A stretch of DNA of 42,781 nucleotides. Origin: Herbiconiux oxytropis. GTDB lineage: Bacteria; Actinomycetota; Actinomycetes; Actinomycetales; Microbacteriaceae. The notes below the pieces were generated by a model. The model ran no database searches. It saw nothing but the letters and a program-made list of their open reading frames with translations, and had not been told where the DNA came from. The stretch spans positions 1 through 42,781 of the forward strand of contig NZ_JANLCK010000019.1 in NCBI RefSeq assembly GCF_024979315.1, read 5' to 3'. The position numbers and the translations under genes were made by a program. Shown in pieces: positions 23,864 to 30,145 of the stretch. Position 1 is the first letter of the stretch. The number at the start of each line of letters is the position of its first letter.

Positions 23864-24034
23864 TCACGACTCGGTGGGGGGCTCCCATCGCTGCGCGTAA
23901 ACGGCCATCGGCCGCAGCGATCGAAGCAGGTCCACACCTCGCGCGGTCAGCTGATACCGCACGCTCACGGGGGTGGTGGCTATGACCTCGCGATCCACCA
24001 GGCCACTGAACGCTTGACGGGCCCTCTCACCACC
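23864..24034 (-). pseudogene. HxlR/MarR-like winged-helix regulator, C-terminal remnant
   Basis: The minus-strand frame between an upstream in-frame TGA (24035-24037) and the TGA at 23864 reads AFSGLVDREVIATTPVSVRY, then QLTARGVDLLRSLRPM. That is the beta-wing and last helix of HxlR-type regulators (LV.RE....P..V.Y.LT..G..L). The recognition helix and N-terminal half are missing, and no start codon or ribosome binding site is present. It is a decayed 3' fragment, lying between repeat copy C and the sigma factor gene. Confidence 0.6.
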
Positions 24035-24060
24035 TCACGGACATCGCGATCCCCCGGAAT

Positions 24061-24088
24061 GGAACCGATCGACGAGTCGCGACATTCT
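24061..24088 (+). promoter_or_regulatory. ECF-type autoregulatory promoter candidate
   Basis: GGAACC (24061-24066), a 16-base spacer, then CATTCT (24083-24088), six bases before the GTG of the sigma factor gene. GGAAC-type -35 boxes with a 16-17 base spacer are typical of ECF sigma factor target promoters, and ECF genes often control themselves. Confidence 0.5.
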
Positions 24089-24094
24089 CTTAAC

Positions 24095-24691
24095 GTGACC
24101 ACCACTACCACTGACGACGAAGCCGCCAGATGGGACTCCGCCCGAGCAGGAGATCCCGAGTCCTTCGGCGTCATCTTCGACCTGCACCGCAACCGCGTCT
24201 TCCATCAGGCGCAACGGATGTCACCCACGATCCATGACGCCGAAGACGTCACCGCCGCAACCTTCCTCGAAGCATGGAGACGACGCGAATCCGTCCGCGT
24301 GGTCGATGGCTCCGTCATCGGTTGGCTCCTCGTCACGGCCAACTACCTCGCCCGGAATCTCGACCGCTCTCGTCGCCGGTACGGGACACTTCTCGAACAG
24401 ATGCGGGAGCCCGAGCACGGCGCGGACCCCGCCGACGAGGTCGCTGATCGACTCGACACCCACGTGATGACGGTGCGCGTGCGCGACGCCTTCGCACGCT
24501 TGTCGAAGCGGGACCAGGACATCATCACGCTCTGCCTCGTCCAGCAGCTCTCGACGGCCGACGCCGCAACGGTACTCTCCGTCCCATTGGGAACAGTGAA
24601 GTCCCGACTCTCCCGAGCGAAACAGCGTCTAGCACGTGACGTACTGGCCACACTCGACAGCGAAACCGCACACACTGGAGGTGCTCGATGA
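24095..24691 (+). CDS. ECF-type RNA polymerase sigma factor
   Basis: 198 residues. Region 2 is seen as FGVIFDLHRNRVFHQAQRM with HDAEDVTAATFLEAWRR (the DAED/V motif of region 2), and region 4 as FARLSKRDQDIITLCLVQQL and LSVPLGTVKSRLSRAKQRL, the sigma-70 region 4 helix-turn-helix. The GTG at 24095 (VTTTTTDDEAARWD) is chosen because it follows a GGAACC-N16-CATTCT promoter by six bases. The ATG at 24059 would lie inside that promoter. The gene overlaps the next one as ATGA. The pair sits between repeat copies C and A. The signal that activates it is unknown. Confidence 0.9.
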   Translation: MTTTTTDDEAARWDSARAGDPESFGVIFDLHRNRVFHQAQRMSPTIHDAEDVTAATFLEAWRRRESVRVVDGSVIGWLLVTANYLARNLDRSRRRYGTLLEQMREPEHGADPADEVADRLDTHVMTVRVRDAFARLSKRDQDIITLCLVQQLSTADAATVLSVPLGTVKSRLSRAKQRLARDVLATLDSETAHTGGAR

Positions 24692-25521
24692 CCGGACAGG
24701 ATCTGGACCCGCAGCTGTCCACCTCGATGCGCCGGACGATCGTGCAGCATGCCCGTACGAGCACCCGGAGGTCGCGGTCTCCGCGTCAATGGGCGACGAT
24801 CCTGGGGAGCATCGCGCTGCTCACGGGTGTCGCAGCGATGGCCGCAGCGATCATCGTCACGGGCCTGCCGAACTCCGTTCCGACTCCGCCCATCGCGAAC
24901 ACCTCTGCACCGACCGCGTCTTCGTCTCCTCCACCACCGACGCCGACCCCATCTCCGACACCGACCAGCACTCCGACACCGTCGGCAGCGCCGGCGCCTC
25001 AGGTGGACAACACCGACCCGAGCACCTGGATCGTGGGCTTCGACGGAGTCGGTCCTGTTCAGCTCGGCTCCCCACTGGAGGACCAGCGGCAGCTGCTTCC
25101 GGTCTTCGAGGACATCACAGACCCGCTGTGCGTGGCGGGATACCTCGACCTCCGCGCGCCGAGTGGATTCGCACTCCGCTTCGTGAGCGGACCCGATCAA
25201 CCCGTCACCGCGGCCATCACCTTCGGAAACGGCGGATCAAGGAGTGCGGATGATCGGGCGACCACCCCGACTACCGCCGAGGGCATCGGCATCGGTTCGA
25301 CCAAGGATGAACTACTCACGGCGTATCCGGATATCGAGCTGACCGGGACCTACCAGAGTGACGACTACCCCTACTACGGGATAACGGATGGTACGGGCGG
25401 TTGGATCATCTTCGCGCTGATCGACGACGAGGTGAGCAGGATCCAGATCGCTCACGAGGACGTCCTGCCCATCGAGAACGTGAGTGTGAAGACCATGCCC
25501 TCGGAACGCTGCCCCGCCTGA
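24688..25521 (+). CDS. Single-pass membrane protein, probable partner of the ECF sigma factor
   Basis: 277 residues. A short basic cytoplasmic part (residues 1-35, MRRTIVQHARTSTRRSRSP) precedes one membrane helix (about 36-60, ILGSIALLTGVAAMAAAII). Next comes a Pro/Thr/Ser-rich linker (about 65-105, PTPTPSPTPTSTPTPS) and an extracellular domain of about 165 residues with aromatic, Gly-rich strands. The layout and the 4-bp overlap with the sigma gene are those of an anti-sigma or signal-sensing partner, but no zinc anti-sigma HxxxCxxC motif is present in the short cytoplasmic part. The mechanism is therefore open. The extracellular domain has GIGIGSTKDELLTAYPD, a segment seen in secreted bacterial domains of unknown role. 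Confidence 0.75.
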   Translation: MTGQDLDPQLSTSMRRTIVQHARTSTRRSRSPRQWATILGSIALLTGVAAMAAAIIVTGLPNSVPTPPIANTSAPTASSSPPPPTPTPSPTPTSTPTPSAAPAPQVDNTDPSTWIVGFDGVGPVQLGSPLEDQRQLLPVFEDITDPLCVAGYLDLRAPSGFALRFVSGPDQPVTAAITFGNGGSRSADDRATTPTTAEGIGIGSTKDELLTAYPDIELTGTYQSDDYPYYGITDGTGGWIIFALIDDEVSRIQIAHEDVLPIENVSVKTMPSERCPA

Positions 25522-25597
25522 CCCAGTCGCGCTCCCCCGCACCGCCCGACCGGAGCGCCGCATGGCCACCTGGCGGAAGCTGCCGCTCAGGCCACCC

Positions 25598-25807
25598 GCG
25601 ACTTGACAGTAACTGCGCCCATCCGCGCACAACTTCTGTCAAGTGGACGACCTCCCGAGAGCGCGTCAGCCCCAGAACGTAAGCAGGCCGTGGGGTGTGC
25701 ATGATCCGTTCGAGTCATCGGCATCGGGCCTGGCGGGAGACCGCGAAGCGGGCGAGGGGACTATGACTCGAACGGATCATGCACACCCCACGGACCCCAC
25801 GAGCAAC
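25598..25807. repeat. Dispersed palindromic repeat, copy A
   Basis: This fills about half of the 409-base gap 25522-25930, which holds no gene. The core is a perfect 31-bp inverted repeat, 25688-25718 with 25763-25793 (arms start CCGTGGGGTGTGCATGATCC), around a 44-base loop with a CCGC-gaa-GCGG mini-stem. The core is preceded by the GACTTGACAGTA module shared with copies B and C, which itself has a partly paired partner at 25623-25642. The core matches copy B (42491-42596) at 105 of 106 positions. Confidence 0.85.
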
Positions 25808-25848
25808 TCCGTCGAATGTGTCGCGCACGTAAAACCCGCGCCCACCTC

Positions 25849-25909
25849 TTGACAGACATCATCCGGAGACATCATTGTTATGTCCGATGACAACACCAGT
25901 CATCAGACA
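25849..25909 (+). promoter_or_regulatory. Promoter and GntR-type operator region of the second SIS operon
   Basis: A consensus -35 TTGACA (25849-25854) is followed by ATCATCCGGAGAC (25858-25870). Next is an inverted repeat TGTCCGATGAC-N7-GTCATCAGACA (25881-25891, 25899-25909; 10 of 11 pairs). ATCATCCG-NN-GAC recurs upstream of the GntR/UTRA gene at 32329-32341, which supports these as binding sites of that regulator. The exact -10 box is uncertain. Confidence 0.55.
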
Positions 25910-25930
25910 ACTGCAATCAGAAGGCTCCTA

Positions 25931-26944
25931 ATGCTCAATTTCGACGAAGCCCGCTTCACCAGAATCCAGTCCGGCGCGGTGGCGCTGTCGGGCCCGCTCG
26001 ACGACCTCGTCGGCACGCTGCTCGATCAGGGCGCGAAGAACGTCTTCTTCCTCGGCGCCGGCGGCGCCGGTGTGCTCATGCAGCCCGCCGTCCAGCTCAT
26101 CTCCCGCCACTCCGACTTCCCGGCCCACCTCGATAACGCCGCCGAGCTCATGGCCGTGGGTTCGACGAACCTCGGCGAAGGCTCCATCGTGGTCGTGCCC
26201 TCGCTCTCGGGCACCACGAAGGAGGCCGTGCAGGTGGTCGAGTACGCCCGCGGAAAGGGTGCCGTCACCATCACGCTCACCGGCTACGCCGACAGCCCCG
26301 TGGCCAAGGCCGCCGACCACAACTTCACCAACTTTGCCGCCGACGACACCTCCTCGGAATCGTTCTACCTGCAGTCGCTCGAGTTCGCGCTCTCGATCGT
26401 GCGTCGCCGAGGCGAGCTGCCCGACTACGACACCGTGATCGCCGAGCTGGCACTGCTGCCCACCCTGCTGATCGAGGCGAAGCGGTCGTTCGAGGAGCGG
26501 GCCGAGGCCCTGGCGGTCGCCACGAAGGACGTCGGCTACCACATCTTCACGGGGGCGGGCGAGGCCTGGACCGAGGCCTGGTACTTCGCCACCTGCATCC
26601 TCGAGGAGATGCAGTGGGTGCGCACCCGACCCGTGCACGCCTCCGACTTCTTCCATGGAACCCTGGAGCTCGTGGAGCAGGGCGTGAGCGTGGTGCTGCT
26701 GAAGGGCGAGGATGCCACGCGTGCGCTCGCCGACCGCGTCGAGGCCTTCGTGCCCTCGATCACCGAGGAGCTCACGGTGATCGACTCCGCCTCCTTCGAC
26801 CTGCCAGGCATCAGCCCCCGGGTGCGCGCACTGATCTCGCACATCGTGCTCGCCACGGTGCTCGAGCGCTACAGCGCCCACCTCGAAGTCGTGCGCGACC
26901 ACCCGCTCACCACCCGCCGGTACTACCGCCGCCTCGACTACTGA
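25931..26944 (+). CDS. SIS-domain protein, FrlB-like sugar-phosphate deglycase/isomerase
   Basis: 337 residues from the ATG at 25931, chosen because AGAAGG lies six bases upstream; an ATG at 25880 would fall inside the operator. Two SIS domains: VFFLGAGGAGVLM (about residues 36-48) and VPSLSGTTKEAVQVVEYARG (about 90-109), then IFTGAGEAWTEAWYFATCIL and ASDFFHGTLELVEQG. This is the FrlB/fructosamine-6-phosphate deglycase layout without a glutaminase domain. It is the first gene of an operon with a ribose-type transporter and a PfkB-M20 fusion. It is only distantly similar to the SIS protein at 10724 (shared motif positions, differing elsewhere), so the two modules are probably not a recent duplication. 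Confidence 0.85.
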   Translation: MLNFDEARFTRIQSGAVALSGPLDDLVGTLLDQGAKNVFFLGAGGAGVLMQPAVQLISRHSDFPAHLDNAAELMAVGSTNLGEGSIVVVPSLSGTTKEAVQVVEYARGKGAVTITLTGYADSPVAKAADHNFTNFAADDTSSESFYLQSLEFALSIVRRRGELPDYDTVIAELALLPTLLIEAKRSFEERAEALAVATKDVGYHIFTGAGEAWTEAWYFATCILEEMQWVRTRPVHASDFFHGTLELVEQGVSVVLLKGEDATRALADRVEAFVPSITEELTVIDSASFDLPGISPRVRALISHIVLATVLERYSAHLEVVRDHPLTTRRYYRRLDY

Positions 26945-26951
26945 ACCCCTC

Positions 26952-26983
26952 CGGGGGCGGAGGTGCCGCGACCTCCGCCCCCG
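26952..26983 (+). terminator. Strong intra-operon hairpin after the SIS gene
   Basis: A 13-bp perfect stem (26952-26964 with 26971-26983, CGGGGGCGGAGGT and complement) with a 6-base loop, eight bases past the SIS stop codon. No U-tract. It may partly stop transcription or protect the 3' end of the processed upstream transcript before the lipoprotein gene. Confidence 0.6.
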
Positions 26984-27097
26984 CCCGGCCAGCTCCACCG
27001 CGCGGCACCCGCACCGAACCGAAAGCACCACCTGCACGTCACCATCCACCGATCGAATCCCATCGCGCGGCTCCCGCCGCCGGGTTAGGACACCCAC

Positions 27098-28207
27098 ATG
27101 ATCACGACACTCAGCACCCCAGCGGCCAAGCGCCTGCGCCTGGCCACCGCCGCCACGGCCGGACTCGCGCTCTTCGCCCTCGCCGGCTGCTCGTCGAGCG
27201 GCGACGACGCCCCCTCGACGTCGGCCTCCGGAGACGACGTCGCGGTGACGCTCATCATCAAGACCCAGGGCACCTCGTACTTCCAGGAGATGGCCGACGG
27301 CGCCACCGCCGCAGCCGACGAGCTCGGCGTCGACCTCACCGTGGCCGCCGGCAAGGTCGATGGCGACGAGGACACCCAGATCCAGGCGATCGAGAACGCC
27401 ATCTCCCGCGGCGACCAGGGCATCCTGATCACACCCAACGGCCCCACCGTGTTCGACGCCATCCAGAAGGCACGCGAGGCCGGCCTCTACGTGATCGCCC
27501 TCGACACCGTCCCGGATCCGGTCGACTCGGTCGACATCACCTTCGCCACCGACAACTTCCTCGCCGGTCAGCTGGTGGGCCAGTGGACGGCCGAGAAGCT
27601 CGACGGCGGCGACGCCGTGATCGCGCTCCTGGACCTCTTCGACGACAAGGTGCTCACCGTCGACTACGACCGCGACCAGGGCTTCCTCGACGGCCTGGGC
27701 ATCGACCTCGGCGATCCCGCCGTGAACGGCGACGAGGCTCCCACCGGCACCTACACCGGCGGGAAGGGCGGCGAGTACACGATCGTCGGCAACCTCGCCA
27801 CCCAGGGCACCGAGGAGGGCGGCCGCACCGCCACCGAGACCCTGCTCAGCGAGAACCCCGACATCAACGTGATCTACGGCATCAACGAGCCGGCCTCCTA
27901 CGGCGGCTACCAGGCGATGGAGGCCGCGGGCAAGACCGAAGGCCTCATCACGGTGTCGATCGACGGCTCGTGCGACGGAGCCCAGTACGTCGAGGACGGG
28001 ATCCTGCAGGCGACAGCGCAGCAGTACCCTCTGAAGATGGCCGAGCTCGGCGTGCAGGCGATCTACGACCTCGTCACCACCGGCACCGCTCCCGCTCCCG
28101 AAGACGGGGAGGACTTCTTCAACACCGGCGTGCAGCTGATCACGAACGAGCCGATGCCCGATGTGCCGAGCATCGACGTCGCCGAAGGCCAGGAGGTCTG
28201 CTTCTGA
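27098..28207 (+). CDS. Ribose-type ABC transporter substrate-binding lipoprotein
   Basis: 369 residues. Signal peptide with lipobox LAGC and lipidated Cys31, then a Ser/Asp-rich linker. The type 1 periplasmic-binding fold is seen at VTLIIKTQGTSYFQEMADG, GDQGILITPNGPTVFDAIQ, VIALDTVPDPVDSVDITFA and NVIYGINEPASYGGYQAM. It is somewhat longer than the homologue at 6918. Strong hairpins lie both before and after this gene, a pattern that usually sets a higher transcript level for the binding protein than for the other components. It should deliver the sugar derivative handled by the SIS and fusion enzymes. Confidence 0.9.
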   Translation: MITTLSTPAAKRLRLATAATAGLALFALAGCSSSGDDAPSTSASGDDVAVTLIIKTQGTSYFQEMADGATAAADELGVDLTVAAGKVDGDEDTQIQAIENAISRGDQGILITPNGPTVFDAIQKAREAGLYVIALDTVPDPVDSVDITFATDNFLAGQLVGQWTAEKLDGGDAVIALLDLFDDKVLTVDYDRDQGFLDGLGIDLGDPAVNGDEAPTGTYTGGKGGEYTIVGNLATQGTEEGGRTATETLLSENPDINVIYGINEPASYGGYQAMEAAGKTEGLITVSIDGSCDGAQYVEDGILQATAQQYPLKMAELGVQAIYDLVTTGTAPAPEDGEDFFNTGVQLITNEPMPDVPSIDVAEGQEVCF

Positions 28208-28241
28208 GCACGATGCGGCCCGCCCCGCGCGGAACGCACCA

Positions 28242-28269
28242 GGGGCGGCTCGGCCGGTCGAGCCGCCCC
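28242..28269 (+). terminator. Strong intra-operon hairpin after the lipoprotein gene
   Basis: GGGGCGGCTCG (28242-28252) pairs perfectly with CGAGCCGCCCC (28259-28269) around a 6-base loop. No U-tract follows. Probably an attenuating or RNA-stabilising stem between lipoprotein and permease genes. Confidence 0.6.
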
Positions 28270-28298
28270 CACCTTCCCTCTCGACCAGGAGTAGCACT

Positions 28299-29333
28299 GT
28301 GACCGACACCGCACCGAAGACGGGTTCTCTCGACCTGGCTGAGGAGTTCCTCGACCGAACGACGCCCCTCACCCGCATCCGGGGCATCCTGCACCGGCAC
28401 CCCGCCATCAGCCCCGCCCTCGTGCTGCTCGTGGCGGTGATCGTCTTCGGCCTGCTGAACGACCGGTTCCTGCGCCCGGAGAACCTCTCGTTGATCTCGC
28501 AGCAGGTGGCCGTGGTGGGCACGCTGGCCATCGCCCAGACGCTCGTCATCCTCACCGCCGGCATCGACCTGTCGGTGGGTGCGATCATGATCCTCTCGGC
28601 CATGGTGATGGCCCAGACCGCCGCGAGCACCGGAGTGCCACCCGTGCTCTGCCTGCTGCTCGGGCTCGTGGTCGGCCTCGCAGCCGGCGGCCTGAACGGC
28701 CTGCTCGTCACGCGCCTGAAGCTGCCGCCGTTCATCGTGACTCTCGGCACGCTGAGCATCTTCACCGCGGTGACGCTGCTCTACACGGGCGGCACCACCG
28801 TGCGCGGCTCCGAGATCCCGCCGCTGCTGACCTTCACGGGGGTCACCTTCAGCATCGGAGGCATCAGCCTCACCGCGGGCGTGCTGATCATGGTGCTCCT
28901 CTACCTGATCATGGCCTACGCGCTCAACCGCACCGCGTGGGGCCGCCACGTCTACGCCGTCGGCGACGACAAGGAGGCCGCGCGGCTGGCGGGCATCAGC
29001 GTCAACCGCGTGCTCGTGTCGGTGTACCTCGCGGCCGGCGCCATCATCGCCGTCGCCGCCTGGATCCAGATCGGCCGGACCAACGCGGCCAGCCCGAACT
29101 CCGGGGTCGACCTCAACCTCGACTCCATCACGGCCGTGGTGATCGGCGGCACGAGCCTCTTCGGCGGGCGGGGCGCCGTGTGGGGCACTCTGCTCGGGGC
29201 GCTCATCGTCGGCGTCTTCCGCAACGGGCTCGCTCTCGCGGGGCTCGACGTGCTCTACCAGACGCTCGCGGTGGGCGTGCTCATCATCGTCGCCGTCGCT
29301 CTCGACCAGTGGATCAGGAAGGCCCGCTCATGA
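28299..29333 (+). CDS. Ribose-type (CUT2) ABC transporter permease
   Basis: 344 residues from a GTG at 28299 behind CCAGGAG. About nine to ten membrane segments with the family marks AGIDLSVGAIMILSAMVMAQ, LNGLLVTRLKLPPFIVTLGT and VVIGGTSLFGGRGAVWGTLLG. An N-terminal cytoplasmic stretch of about 40 residues precedes the first membrane segment. A single permease gene implies a homodimer. The stop overlaps the ATPase start as ATGA. Confidence 0.93.
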   Translation: MTDTAPKTGSLDLAEEFLDRTTPLTRIRGILHRHPAISPALVLLVAVIVFGLLNDRFLRPENLSLISQQVAVVGTLAIAQTLVILTAGIDLSVGAIMILSAMVMAQTAASTGVPPVLCLLLGLVVGLAAGGLNGLLVTRLKLPPFIVTLGTLSIFTAVTLLYTGGTTVRGSEIPPLLTFTGVTFSIGGISLTAGVLIMVLLYLIMAYALNRTAWGRHVYAVGDDKEAARLAGISVNRVLVSVYLAAGAIIAVAAWIQIGRTNAASPNSGVDLNLDSITAVVIGGTSLFGGRGAVWGTLLGALIVGVFRNGLALAGLDVLYQTLAVGVLIIVAVALDQWIRKARS

Positions 29334-30145
29334 CCGCACCCGCATCCCGATCCGCGTCCGCATCCGCATCCGCCCACGACGTCGACACCCGCGCCCCGAT
29401 CCTCGAGGCGCGCCGCCTGGTCAAGACCTACGGCCGCGTCGTGGGGCTCGACGGGGTCGGCCTGAAGCTCTACCCCGGCGAGGTGCTCGCCATCATCGGC
29501 GACAACGGCGCCGGCAAGTCGACCCTCGTCAAGTGCCTCACCGGCGCCGAGGTCCCCGACACCGGCGAGCTGCTGCTCGACGGCCGGCCCGTCAGCTTCA
29601 AGCGGCCGCAGGATGCCAGAGCGGCCGGCATCGAGACCGTCTACCAGACCCTCGCCGTGTCGCCCGCGCTCGACGTGGCCTCGAACCTCTTCCTCGGCCG
29701 CGAGGAGCGCAAGCGCGGCATCCTGGGCTCGGTGTTCCGGATGCTCGACACCAAGGGCATGCGGGCGAAGGCGGGCCGGGAGCTCGCCGAGCTCGGCATC
29801 TCGACGCTGCAGGATGTCACGGTGCCGGTGGAGAACCTCTCGGGCGGTCAGCGCCAGGCGGTCGCCGTGGCCCGCGCCGCGGCCTTCGGCTCGAAGGTGG
29901 TGGTGCTCGACGAGCCCACCGCCGCCCTCGGCGTGCGCGAGTCGAACCAGGTGCTGGAGCTCGTGAAGGCCCTGCGCGAGCGCGGCATCCCGGTGATCAT
30001 CATCAGCCACAACATGCCGCAGGTGTTCGAGGTGGCCGACCGCATCCACATCCAGCGGCTCGGCAAGCGCGCGGCCACGATCACGCCGCAGTCGCACTCG
30101 ATGACCGAGGCCGTCGCCATCATGACAGGAGCCCAGACCGCATGA
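29330..30145 (+). CDS. ABC transporter ATP-binding protein (single-domain, sugar type)
   Basis: 271 residues, one nucleotide-binding domain: Walker A GDNGAGKS, TVYQTLAVSP around the Q-loop, signature LSGGQRQ, Walker B VVLDEPTAAL and SHN switch. It is half the length of RbsA and should act as a homodimer, as in the first operon. The N-terminus carries a short Ser/Ala repeat (SRSASASASA) encoded by TCCGCA-type repeats. Its stop overlaps the start of the kinase-M20 fusion as ATGA. Confidence 0.93.
   Translation: MTAPASRSASASASAHDVDTRAPILEARRLVKTYGRVVGLDGVGLKLYPGEVLAIIGDNGAGKSTLVKCLTGAEVPDTGELLLDGRPVSFKRPQDARAAGIETVYQTLAVSPALDVASNLFLGREERKRGILGSVFRMLDTKGMRAKAGRELAELGISTLQDVTVPVENLSGGQRQAVAVARAAAFGSKVVVLDEPTAALGVRESNQVLELVKALRERGIPVIIISHNMPQVFEVADRIHIQRLGKRAATITPQSHSMTEAVAIMTGAQTA

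Noticed and set aside
24059-24094. ATG start for the sigma factor at 24059
   Set aside because: It would overlap the GGAACC-N16-CATTCT promoter. The GTG at 24095 gives the usual length and N-terminus.
25688-25793. tRNA or tRNA-like gene, because the repeat arms contain GTTCGAGTC
   Set aside because: The motif sits inside a fully self-complementary 31-bp arm. No acceptor stem, D-arm or anticodon arm can be drawn around it.
25880-25930. Earlier ATG start for the second SIS protein
   Set aside because: It lies inside an 11-bp-arm inverted repeat and lacks a ribosome binding site; the ATG at 25931 has AGAAGG at correct spacing.
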